Positions 1 to 6,388 are shown, numbered from the stretch's first letter. The stretch is 6,388 nt of DNA from JBOFDP01 sp051647125 (GCA_051647125.1 JBOFDP010000040.1:1-6388), one strand, 5' to 3'. Notes: generated by a model not told the origin, from the letters alone. Program-made: numbers and translations.

Positions 1-1282
1 CTAATTCTACAAACACACCATAATTAGTAATATTCTTTACAATACCTTTTTGACGACTATTTTCTGGATACTTAGTATCAATATCTATCCAAGGATCAGA
101 AATAAGTTGTTTAAGAGATAAACTCATTTTTTTCAAATCACGATTTATTGTTACTATCTTAGCCTCATATACATCTCCTGCCTTAAAATAATCTCTAAGA
201 TTAATAGGCGTATTATCCCAATTAATTTCACTTACATGTATAAGACCTTCTACACCAGGTACAATTTCTAAAAATGCACCATAATCTTCAATATTAACAA
301 TTTTACCTTTTACTAAAGAACCTTCTTTTATATCTTGAGGCAATGTGTCCCAAGGATGAGGAGTAAGTTGTTTTAAACCAAGACTAATACGTTTCTTATC
401 ATCATCAAAATCCAACACTACAACATTAATTTTTTGATTCATTTCTAATACTTCACTTGGATGATTAACTCTTCCCCAACTAATTTCAGTAATATATAAT
501 AACCCATCAATGCCTCCTAAATCCATAAATACGCCAAAATCAGTAATATTTTTCACCATACCTTCTACTACCTGCCCTTTTTCTAAGCGACTCATGATTT
601 CCATACGTTGTACCTCCATATCACTTTCTATAAGTGCTTTATGAGACACTACAGCATTGCGAATAGCTTCATTAATCTTTACTACCTTAAACTCCATTCT
701 ATTACCTACATATTGGTCATAATCAGTAATAGGCTTAACATCAATTTGAGAACCAGGTAAAAAAGTTTCCATACCAAATAACTCTACAATCAATCCTCCT
801 TTTGTTTTTCCTGTAATCAATCCTGTAACTATTTCTCCACTGACATTAATAGCTTTAATTTTTTCCCAAGCTCTTTGTATACGAGCCATTTTTCTACTCA
901 ATACAAGATTGCCTTTTTTATCTTCCGTACTTACAACCAAAACTTCAAACTCATCTCCAGGCTGTACACTATTGGTTATATCTCTAAACTCATTTAAAGA
1001 AATTAAACCATCACTTTTGTAACCTATATTTACAATAGCATCTGTTTTAGTAACACCCATCACTATGCCATTTACAATATCGCCATCTTTAATGGGATTA
1101 AAAGAAGTGTCATACATTTTATCATATTTGTTACGATCTTCCTCACTATAAGCTATTACATTTTTTTTACTTACCGACCAATTAAAATCGTCATGCGAGG
1201 GGACTTCAGGTACATTTGTTGTCGCAGTAGAAAAATCCTCCTGAGTGTTTTCTGCGTTTTGAGTAAATAAATTTTCCGACAT
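1..1282 (-). CDS. rpsA: 30S ribosomal protein S1 (3' end outside the window)
   Basis: S1 binds mRNA and helps deliver it to the 30S subunit in the cytoplasm. The frame runs from ATG at 1282 to the window edge without a stop, giving 427 residues. S1 proteins of this type usually have about 550-600 residues, so the C-terminal quarter or so is missing. An acidic, polar N-terminal tail (residues 1-60) precedes repeated S1/OB-fold domains at about 66-131, 149-215, 236-304 and 319-391, with a fifth starting near 408. The later repeats show classic S1 signatures: NITDFGVFMDLG then GLLYITEISW (domain 3), NIEDYGAFLEI then GLIHVSEINW (domain 4), and NITNYGVFVEL (domain 5); domains 3 and 4 end in SLGLKQL and SLSLKQL. 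The start fits the family and no in-frame ATG lies just upstream. There is no Shine-Dalgarno sequence, only an A/T-rich leader. It lies 80 bp downstream of korA on the same strand, so it could be read through or have its own weak promoter. Identity is very secure; the 3' end is unseen. Confidence 0.97.
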   Translation of the reverse strand, partial: MSENLFTQNAENTQEDFSTATTNVPEVPSHDDFNWSVSKKNVIAYSEEDRNKYDKMYDTSFNPIKDGDIVNGIVMGVTKTDAIVNIGYKSDGLISLNEFRDITNSVQPGDEFEVLVVSTEDKKGNLVLSRKMARIQRAWEKIKAINVSGEIVTGLITGKTKGGLIVELFGMETFLPGSQIDVKPITDYDQYVGNRMEFKVVKINEAIRNAVVSHKALIESDMEVQRMEIMSRLEKGQVVEGMVKNITDFGVFMDLGGIDGLLYITEISWGRVNHPSEVLEMNQKINVVVLDFDDDKKRISLGLKQLTPHPWDTLPQDIKEGSLVKGKIVNIEDYGAFLEIVPGVEGLIHVSEINWDNTPINLRDYFKAGDVYEAKIVTINRDLKKMSLSLKQLISDPWIDIDTKYPENSRQKGIVKNITNYGVFVEL

Positions 1283-1362
1283 ATTTTTATATAATTTTTT
1301 AATGCTGCAATATTAGTATAAAAATACCAAATAAAATTAGATTTTTCTATGATTAAAATCCT

Positions 1363-3231
1363 CTATTTATGATTATATACTTCCAGTATTCTTTCCTTCA
1401 ATATATTTTTAGGAATATATGTACCTCTAATATATGGGAAAGAAATAAATTTTTTCTGTGGAAATGTGCTTTGTAAAACTTTACAAAGTTGCCCCATATT
1501 GAGTTCTGGAATAAAAATTATATCAAAATTATTCAGTATACCTCCCAAATTTTTAGGTAAGGGATTAATATATCGAAGGTGAGCATGAGAAACTTCATAA
1601 TTTTCTTGTACCAAATCTTCTACCGTAGAATCTATTACACCATAAGTATTACCCCAACCAAGTACTAAAATTTTTCCTTTTCCTTTACCCACTGCAATTT
1701 TTTGCATTGGAATGATATTAGAAATATTTTGTACTTTTTTATCACGTAAGGCTACCATTTTTTCATGATTATCACTTGATACATTAACTTTACCACTAAG
1801 CATATCTTTTTCCAAGCCACCAATCGTATGTTCCATATTAATAGTGCCAGGTATTACCCAAGGGCGTACGTCATTATTATCTCTTTTATAAGGATAAAAT
1901 TGAAGCTCTCCTTCCTCCTTTTTTATCTTAAAAGGAGGTACTATATTCGGGAGTTCTTTTATATCTGGTATTCTAAAAGGTTCCGCTCCATTAGCAATAT
2001 AACTATCCGTAAGTAAAAATACAGGAGTCATAAATTCTACTGCCAACCTTACCGCTTCATAAGCCATATAAAAACAGTCTGCAGGAGTAGCTGCTGCCAA
2101 AACAGGAATAGACGACTCTCCATGTCTGCCATACAATGCTTGCAAAAGATCACTTTGTTCTACCTTAGTGGGTAATCCTGTGGATGGTCCGCCACGTTGC
2201 ACATTACAAATTACTAATGGTAATTCTAACATAAAAGCTAAGCCAATAGCCTCTGTTTTTAAATCAATACCAGGTCCAGAAGTACTAGTTACCCCAATAT
2301 TACCACCATATGAAGCCCCTATAGCAGTACATATTCCCGCAATTTCATCTTCTGCCTGAAATGTACGTACATTAAAGTTTTTATATTTACTTAATTCTTG
2401 TAAAATTTCCGTAGCCGGTGTAATAGGATACGAACCTAAAAATAGAGGCAACCCTGATTTATAAGCAGCAATAGCTAACCCTATGGAAGTTGCCTGATTG
2501 CCAGAGATAGAACGATATTTCCCTTTGGGCAAAGTAGTAGCTTTAGGAGTATAAAAACGCGTGGTAACAGATTCCATAATATCTCCATAATTATATCCTG
2601 CTTTAAGTGCAATAATATTACTTTCTACAATATCTGGATTTTTCTTAAATTTTATAGAAATGTAATCTATAGTAGTCTGAATATCCCTATTATTTAACCA
2701 ATACAAAAAACCTAATACAAACATATTCCTAGCCCTATCTTTCATTTTCATAGAAAGAGTTGTATTAGATTCTAATGCAGCACGGGTAAGTTGAGTTATA
2801 GGAATAGGAACAAGCTTATACAAAGAAGTAATTTTTTCATGATCTAAAGGATTGGAAGAATATCCTGCTAAATCTAAATTTTTAGATTCAAAACTATCTG
2901 TATTAACAATAAGAACACCTTGTTTTTTTAGCTGATTAATATTAGTTTTAAAAGCTGCCGCGTTCATAGCTACTAAAATATCATATTCATCTCCTGGAGT
3001 ATGAATAACTTTAGAAGCAAAGTGAATTTGAAAACCACTAACCCCACTAATAGTACCTTGTGGAGCACGAATTTCCGTAGGAATATCAGGAAATGTAACA
3101 ATATTTAACCCTGCAAGTACTGAATTTAATGAAAATTGATCTCCTGTAAGTTGCATCCCATCACCAGAATCACCAGCAAATTTGACAACAACACTTTCTA
3201 TATGTTCAATATGTTTCGTTGTATCAGACAT
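1363..3231 (-). CDS. korA: 2-oxoacid:ferredoxin oxidoreductase subunit alpha (2-oxoglutarate type, gamma-alpha fusion)
   Basis: This is the alpha subunit of a cytoplasmic TPP-dependent enzyme. With the beta subunit KorB it oxidatively decarboxylates a 2-oxoacid, most likely 2-oxoglutarate to succinyl-CoA, reducing ferredoxin. The 622 residues match the fused KorA form common in Bacteroidota. The gamma (catalytic-fold) domain spans about 13-205 and carries GDSGDGMQLTGDQF (20-33) and FPDIPTEIRAPQGT (47-60). The pyrimidine-binding domain spans about 235-420, with GSYPITPATEIL (266-277), FQAEDEIAG (291-299), TSTSGPGIDL (315-324) and QRGGPSTGLPT (345-355). A C-terminal transketolase-like domain begins near 518 with ILVLGWGNTYG. 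No frameshift or internal stop is seen; it ends in TAG. The TPP diphosphate and Fe-S cluster sites are normally on KorB. No korB lies next to it: rpe is upstream and rpsA downstream. The family is secure, but substrate choice (2-oxoglutarate versus pyruvate or another 2-oxoacid) cannot be read from this subunit. A TAnnTTTG box about 65 bp upstream may drive it. Confidence 0.95.
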   Translation of the reverse strand: MSDTTKHIEHIESVVVKFAGDSGDGMQLTGDQFSLNSVLAGLNIVTFPDIPTEIRAPQGTISGVSGFQIHFASKVIHTPGDEYDILVAMNAAAFKTNINQLKKQGVLIVNTDSFESKNLDLAGYSSNPLDHEKITSLYKLVPIPITQLTRAALESNTTLSMKMKDRARNMFVLGFLYWLNNRDIQTTIDYISIKFKKNPDIVESNIIALKAGYNYGDIMESVTTRFYTPKATTLPKGKYRSISGNQATSIGLAIAAYKSGLPLFLGSYPITPATEILQELSKYKNFNVRTFQAEDEIAGICTAIGASYGGNIGVTSTSGPGIDLKTEAIGLAFMLELPLVICNVQRGGPSTGLPTKVEQSDLLQALYGRHGESSIPVLAAATPADCFYMAYEAVRLAVEFMTPVFLLTDSYIANGAEPFRIPDIKELPNIVPPFKIKKEEGELQFYPYKRDNNDVRPWVIPGTINMEHTIGGLEKDMLSGKVNVSSDNHEKMVALRDKKVQNISNIIPMQKIAVGKGKGKILVLGWGNTYGVIDSTVEDLVQENYEVSHAHLRYINPLPKNLGGILNNFDIIFIPELNMGQLCKVLQSTFPQKKFISFPYIRGTYIPKNILKERILEVYNHK

Positions 3232-3296
3232 AAAAAATATGATTTAATATTAACAAGTATTTGAATTTTAAAAATATGTAATTTTTACTTTCTTGA

Positions 3297-3304
3297 CAAA
3301 GGTA
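3297..3304 (-). promoter_or_regulatory. Candidate Bacteroidota -7 promoter box upstream of korA
   Basis: Read on the minus strand this is TACCTTTG, an exact match to the Bacteroidota -7 consensus TAnnTTTG. It lies in the 212-bp gap between rpe and korA, and a start about 6-7 bases downstream would give a leader of roughly 58 nt before the korA ATG. No good TTTG -33 box sits at the expected distance of about 19 bp (the sequence there is nearer TTAC), so the call rests on the -7 box and the location. The rest of the gap is featureless A/T-rich sequence with only short, weak inverted repeats. Confidence 0.45.
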
Positions 3305-3443
3305 AAGAAATCTTTTAAATAGAAGTAATAAATTTTATTTTTTATTGATACATCTATTATACTATAATTATCAAATCATTACTAAAAGCATACAAAGTAA
3401 CTACTATTTTATAGTTTATAACGCTCTATATAAATTTTAATAG

Positions 3444-4100
3444 TTAATTTTTCATTTGTTTAATGACATATAAAGGATTTTTCGCTTTAAAAACAGATGT
3501 ACCTGCTACTAAAATATCTGCACCTGCGGATATAATAGATTGATAGTTTTCTAAAGTTACTCCACCATCTATTTCAATCTTGGTAGAAAGATTATTTTTT
3601 AGAATAAATTCTTTTAATTGCTCTATTTTTTTAAGACTATGTGGAATAAATTTTTGCCCCCCAAAACCAGGATTTACACTCATCAAACAAGCTATATCAA
3701 TATTATATAAAATATCATATAGAGAAGAAATTGAAGTATGTGGATTTAATGCCACCCCCGTTTTCATCTTATATTCTTTGATAGTTTGCAATGTACGATG
3801 CAAGTGTATACAAGCTTCTATATGTACACTGAGTACATGAGCGCCTGCTTTTGCAAAATCTACAATATAACGTTCAGGTTGAACTATCATTAAATGTACA
3901 TCTAAAGGTTTCTTACATATTGTATTTACTTGTTGCATTATAGATAGTCCAAAAGAAATATTAGGGACAAAAATACCATCCATAATATCCAAATGAAGCA
4001 TATCAGCCTCACTATTATTAATTATTTCACATTCTTTGTCCAAATGCAAAAAATTGGCAGCTAAAAGAGATGTCGATACCCATATATTTTTATCTTTCAT
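3444..4100 (-). CDS. rpe: Ribulose-phosphate 3-epimerase
   Basis: This cytoplasmic enzyme interconverts ribulose 5-phosphate and xylulose 5-phosphate in the pentose phosphate pathway. The 218 residues have the normal length for this TIM-barrel family. Visible hallmarks are LHLDIMDGIFVPNISFG (35-51), LDVHLMI (66-72), VSVH-like strand LSVHIEA (90-96), GVALNPHT (115-122), MSVNPGFGGQKFI (140-152) and EIDGGV (176-181). Metal-binding and catalytic residues known for the family are present: His36, Asp38, His69 and Asp178, with Asp38 and Asp178 as the acid/base pair. The first strand is slightly unusual, VSTSLLAANF instead of the common APSILAADF, so the usual proline is threonine, but the serine is kept. 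The start ATG lies 2 bp after the stop of the upstream TPR lipoprotein gene, which suggests co-transcription and probably coupled translation. No Shine-Dalgarno sequence is visible. It ends in TAA. Identity is very secure. Confidence 0.98.
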   Translation of the reverse strand: MKDKNIWVSTSLLAANFLHLDKECEIINNSEADMLHLDIMDGIFVPNISFGLSIMQQVNTICKKPLDVHLMIVQPERYIVDFAKAGAHVLSVHIEACIHLHRTLQTIKEYKMKTGVALNPHTSISSLYDILYNIDIACLMSVNPGFGGQKFIPHSLKKIEQLKEFILKNNLSTKIEIDGGVTLENYQSIISAGADILVAGTSVFKAKNPLYVIKQMKN

Positions 4101-4102
4101 AA

Positions 4103-5107
4103 TTATTCTAATTTTAATTGTTGTATTCTTGCAATAATAGTATCCTTATTAAGCTTATTATTTTTTAAAGCATGTTGGTAATATTCTAACGCATTAGTAG
4201 TATCTCTAAGATGATCATAGCAGTCAGCTATTTCAAACATTAATTCTTCATTTGGGGTTTGTACTCTTGAAGCTACAGATAAAGTTTGTAAGGCTTCTCT
4301 ATATTGATTTAGTTTTTTTTGACAATATGCTTTTCGCATATAAGCTTCTAGAAAAGACCATAACTGATATATAGCCTTATTATAGTAAAAAATAGCCTTG
4401 GGGTATTGATCTATATTTTCATAATAACGACCATTAAAAAAATATATCTTATGGAATACTTTCTCTTCATAATTTTTCAATAAGGTATCACTAAAAAAAA
4501 GTATTTCTTTTTGTTTTTTCATAGATAAAATATAAGCAATTAGAAATCCTGCCTCATTGTTGAAAGGTTGCATATTATACGATTTCCTTGCATATTTTAG
4601 GGCAGCATTCGTGTCTTTAACACAAAGCAATAACTCTCCTGATTGAAGAACATCAAAAGGATCTTTAGATTTTTCTATCAATGGTTTTATAGAGGTCAGA
4701 ATCTGTTGTGCGGCAAGAGTATCTTTTGCTTGTAAATAGGTATTACAAAGTGTTAGATGGAGATACAAAGAAGACGGTAAAATTTTTATACTATTATCAA
4801 GCCAGAGTATAGCCTCTTTCAATTTATTTTGAGCCAAAAGGATATTAAATTTTTGCAATGCTGCTTGAGCTGAAGGAAATAACATAAAGGATTTTTCAAT
4901 ATCAGCCAAAGCCTCCTCCTTATAATCATTCTTAACAAGGCGTGTAGCTCTTCCTAAATAAAAACCAGGATTATAAGGATATTTTTTTATACTATCATTA
5001 ATATCTTGTAAAAAAACCAATTTCTCCAAATTAGTTTTTGAAGTACTACGATCACAAGATATGAATACCACCATCATCACTATCCATAATATTAAAATAT
5101 ATTTCAT
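4103..5107 (-). CDS. Tetratricopeptide-repeat lipoprotein of unknown function
   Basis: The product has 334 residues. It begins with a lipoprotein signal peptide: Lys2, a hydrophobic run (4-16) and the lipobox FISC with Cys18 as the predicted lipidated residue, followed by Asp19. It should therefore be exported and membrane-anchored, on the periplasmic side or outer membrane; the sorting rule in this phylum does not let me decide which. The mature part is an all-helical array of about eight TPR-like repeats, roughly 46-79, 80-113, 114-147, 150-183, 184-215, 217-250, 251-284 and 286-320. The clearest are GRATRLVKNDYKEEALADIE (52-71), NGRYYENIDQYPKAIFYYNK (225-244) and IADCYDHLRDTTNALEYYQH (293-312). 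TPR arrays bind other proteins, so a scaffold or assembly role is likely, but no catalytic domain is present and I do not recognise a named family. It is followed after 2 bp by rpe, a cytoplasmic enzyme with no obvious functional link, so the pairing may only be transcriptional. It has no Shine-Dalgarno sequence and ends in TAA. Confidence 0.87.
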   Translation of the reverse strand: MKYILILWIVMMVVFISCDRSTSKTNLEKLVFLQDINDSIKKYPYNPGFYLGRATRLVKNDYKEEALADIEKSFMLFPSAQAALQKFNILLAQNKLKEAILWLDNSIKILPSSLYLHLTLCNTYLQAKDTLAAQQILTSIKPLIEKSKDPFDVLQSGELLLCVKDTNAALKYARKSYNMQPFNNEAGFLIAYILSMKKQKEILFFSDTLLKNYEEKVFHKIYFFNGRYYENIDQYPKAIFYYNKAIYQLWSFLEAYMRKAYCQKKLNQYREALQTLSVASRVQTPNEELMFEIADCYDHLRDTTNALEYYQHALKNNKLNKDTIIARIQQLKLE

Positions 5108-5135
5108 ACTACTTATATACCAGAATTTAGTACTA

Positions 5136-5143
5136 CAAAAATA
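5136..5143 (-). promoter_or_regulatory. Candidate Bacteroidota -7 promoter box upstream of the TPR lipoprotein-rpe pair
   Basis: On the minus strand this reads TATTTTTG, an exact match to TAnnTTTG. It lies in the 130-bp gap between folK and the TPR lipoprotein gene. A TTAG at 5165-5168 (minus strand), 21 bp upstream, matches the TTTG -33 box at three of four bases. Initiation just downstream would leave a leader of only about 20-25 nt. In DNA this AT-rich a chance match is possible, so the call is tentative. If real, it separates a thiL-folK unit from a TPR-rpe unit. Confidence 0.35.
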
Positions 5144-5237
5144 ATTATTCTACAGAAATAATATCTAACATATTTTTAAGAAATACAATATCATGAATAC
5201 TTTTTAAACAATAAATCTGCATTCCACACTTTTATTA

Positions 5238-5735
5238 TTATAATAATTCTACACTTCCTTGATCTATACATTCAGATTGAAGCTGGATAATTGTTTTATT
5301 TAAAACTGGATGGACTTTATTAGGGCATAAATTTTCTAATGGTATTAACCAAAATTTTCTTTCCTGAATATGAGGATGAGGAACTATTAAATGAGAAAGA
5401 TTAATAATCTGATTATCATAAAATAGAATATCTATATCAATCGTACGTGGTGCCCATTTTTGAATACGTAGACGCCCTAATAATTTTTCTATCTCTAATA
5501 TTTCTTCGAGTACGTTCTCCGCTAGAAGGATTGTATGAACTACCCATATGATATTAAGATATACGGGTTCATCCTGATTCGCCCAAGAAGAGGTTGTGTA
5601 TATAGATGATTTTTGTAAAACCTCGCCTATTCTTTTTGAAATAGCATTTTCTGCTTCTTTTAAATATTCCAATCTATTCCCTAAATTACTACCTCCAGAT
5701 AAATAAATAGTATGCAGAGGATTATTTATACTCAT
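5238..5735 (-). CDS. folK: 2-amino-4-hydroxy-6-hydroxymethyldihydropteridine diphosphokinase (HPPK)
   Basis: FolK transfers diphosphate from ATP to 6-hydroxymethyl-7,8-dihydropterin, the step before dihydropteroate synthase in folate synthesis, in the cytoplasm. The 165 residues match the single-domain enzyme. Family motifs appear in order: YLSGGSNLGNR (11-21, the pterin-side glycine loop), SIYTTSSW (44-51), YLN (59-61), LEIEKLLGRLR (80-90), WAPRTIDIDILFY (94-106) and LIVPHPHIQERKFWLIPL (116-133). Asp100 and Asp102 correspond to the two Mg-binding aspartates, and His120 to the conserved histidine of the VPH motif. It starts 22 bp after the thiL stop with no promoter-like sequence between, so a thiL-folK transcript is likely; the short gap is A-rich with no Shine-Dalgarno sequence. 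No folP or folB partner is nearby, and there is no fusion to FolB or FolP. The stop codon lies inside a 14-bp A/T palindrome (5234-5247). Identity is secure. Confidence 0.96.
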   Translation of the reverse strand: MSINNPLHTIYLSGGSNLGNRLEYLKEAENAISKRIGEVLQKSSIYTTSSWANQDEPVYLNIIWVVHTILLAENVLEEILEIEKLLGRLRIQKWAPRTIDIDILFYDNQIINLSHLIVPHPHIQERKFWLIPLENLCPNKVHPVLNKTIIQLQSECIDQGSVELL

Positions 5736-5757
5736 TACAATTTTTTTCTATAATTTT

Positions 5758-6388
5758 TTAATCTTTTGAATCAACATTCAGTTCTTGTAAAGGATATATT
5801 TTTTGCGCTTTAGTAGTAATAGTATATTGGTTCTGTTGATTGGTAATATACCCAATGGTACGAATATCTGTATTAGATTTTATGTTTTCATAATCTTTGG
5901 GTGATATAGTAAACAACAATTGATACTCTTCTCCTCCACTTAAAACACACATTGTTGGATCTATTTTAAACGTATAGGCAGCAAGTCTAGTATCTTCTTC
6001 TATAGGTAGTTTGTCTTCATAAATCATACACCCTTTTTTACTTTGCTGACATAAACAAATAATATCCATACTCAAACCATTACTAATATCGGTCATAGCA
6101 GTAGGTATAATATGTTGTTCCTTTAACCAAATTAAAATTTCTTTTGGAAATTCTGGTTTTAAAAACTTTCCTATCACAAAAGATTGATTTTCTAAATTTG
6201 GCTGTATGTTTGGATGTTCTAAAAATATTTTTTTTTCTCTTTCTAAAAAAGCAAATCCAATAAAAGGAGCGCCTAAATCTCCTGTTACACAAATTAAATC
6301 TCCTGCTTGCATCGTATTACGCAATATATATTCCTCGTTACATGCTCCTATAGCTGTAATATTTATTATTAATCCTTTTTGCGAGGTA
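5758..6388 (-). CDS. thiL: Thiamine-monophosphate kinase (5' end outside the window)
   Basis: ThiL phosphorylates thiamine monophosphate with ATP to give TPP, the active cofactor. The frame is open to the window edge at 6388 and ends in TAA at 5758, giving 209 visible residues of a protein usually about 320-350 long; the N-terminal third or more, with the first Mg-binding aspartates, is missing. Visible family signatures are TSQKGLIINITAIGACNEE (ending about 6331), the AIR-synthase-type strand and turn RNTMQAGDLICVTGDLGAP, FLKPEFP, MTDISNGLSMDI (around 6068-6103), the KLPIEEDTR stretch and LSGGEEYQLLFTI (around 5905-5943). A TTG at 6324 could pass for a start, but the conserved sequence clearly continues upstream, so the real start lies beyond the window. 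Two motifs are altered at acidic positions: DISNGLS where DISDGLS is usual, and GGEEYQLLF where GGEDYELLF is usual. The fold is otherwise intact and no frameshift is seen. It is probably co-transcribed with folK 22 bp downstream. Confidence 0.96.
   Translation of the reverse strand, partial: TSQKGLIINITAIGACNEEYILRNTMQAGDLICVTGDLGAPFIGFAFLEREKKIFLEHPNIQPNLENQSFVIGKFLKPEFPKEILIWLKEQHIIPTAMTDISNGLSMDIICLCQQSKKGCMIYEDKLPIEEDTRLAAYTFKIDPTMCVLSGGEEYQLLFTISPKDYENIKSNTDIRTIGYITNQQNQYTITTKAQKIYPLQELNVDSKD

Noticed and set aside
1308..1335. Possible rpsA promoter boxes: TTTATTTG (1328-1335) and TAATATTG (1308-1315) on the minus strand
   Set aside because: Each has one mismatch to TAnnTTTG, and the TTTG to second-box spacing of 12 bp is too short for a -33/-7 pair.
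1340..1360. Possible korA terminator: 6-bp inverted repeat GATTTT/AAAATC with a 9-base loop, followed on the minus strand by T-rich sequence
   Set aside because: The stem has a single G-C pair and the T-tract is interrupted, so it is too weak to call in such AT-rich DNA.
1828..2016. 62-codon open frame on the plus strand
   Set aside because: It lies wholly inside korA on the opposite strand and has no recognisable family sequence; korA is certain.
2168..2359. 63-codon open frame on the plus strand
   Set aside because: It is antisense to the most conserved part of korA; its apparent order reflects the KorA motifs on the other strand.
3399..3416. Inverted repeat AACTA/TAGTT downstream of rpe as a terminator
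   Set aside because: The 5-bp A/T-rich stem has no following T-run on the transcribed strand.
3580..3840. 86-codon open frame on the plus strand
   Set aside because: It is antisense to the conserved core of rpe and has no family resemblance.
6083..6292. 69-codon open frame on the minus strand
   Set aside because: It is in another frame inside thiL and gives a low-complexity Arg/Phe/Lys-rich product.
6322..6324. TTG as the thiL start codon
   Set aside because: ThiL-like sequence (INITAIGACNEE) continues in frame upstream to the window edge, so the gene simply runs off the window.
1..6388. CRISPR array, insertion sequence, tRNA, riboswitch (including a TPP riboswitch near thiL)
   Set aside because: I saw no regularly spaced repeats, transposase sequence, tRNA-like cloverleaf or conserved riboswitch core; the thiL 5' region lies outside the window.

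Overview
The window is a compact, AT-rich stretch (about 30% G+C by eye) with every recognisable gene on the minus strand. Read in the direction of transcription (high to low coordinates), the order is thiL (5' end outside the window), folK, a TPR lipoprotein gene, rpe, korA, and rpsA (3' end outside the window). I see no mobile element, CRISPR array, rRNA or tRNA, and no gene-free stretch longer than about 210 bases.

Several features point to a Bacteroidota (Cytophagales/Sphingobacteriales-like) bacterium. KorA is the long gamma-alpha fused form common in that phylum. ThiL, FolK and S1 have the sequence character of that phylum. None of the five visible start codons is preceded by a Shine-Dalgarno sequence; they have A/T-rich leaders instead. 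Two intergenic gaps contain exact matches to the Bacteroidota -7 promoter box TAnnTTTG. The strong AT bias would fit a host-associated or reduced-genome member, but the window alone does not prove this, and I do not name a genus.

Layout. 5758-6388: thiL, last step of thiamine diphosphate (TPP) synthesis. 5238-5735: folK, folate pterin branch, 22 bp after thiL and probably co-transcribed. 5108-5237: 130-bp gap with a candidate promoter. 4103-5107: TPR lipoprotein of unknown function, only 2 bp from rpe. 3444-4100: rpe, pentose phosphate epimerase. 3232-3443: 212-bp gap with the best promoter candidate. 1363-3231: korA, alpha subunit of a 2-oxoacid:ferredoxin oxidoreductase. 1-1282: rpsA, ribosomal protein S1.

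The genes are mainly housekeeping. One inferred metabolic thread is that ThiL makes TPP, which KorAB needs and which transketolase (partner of Rpe in the pentose phosphate pathway) also needs. The points most worth a second look are korA without an adjacent korB, changes at normally acidic positions of ThiL, and the tightly coupled TPR lipoprotein-rpe pair. I found no convincing previously undescribed system.
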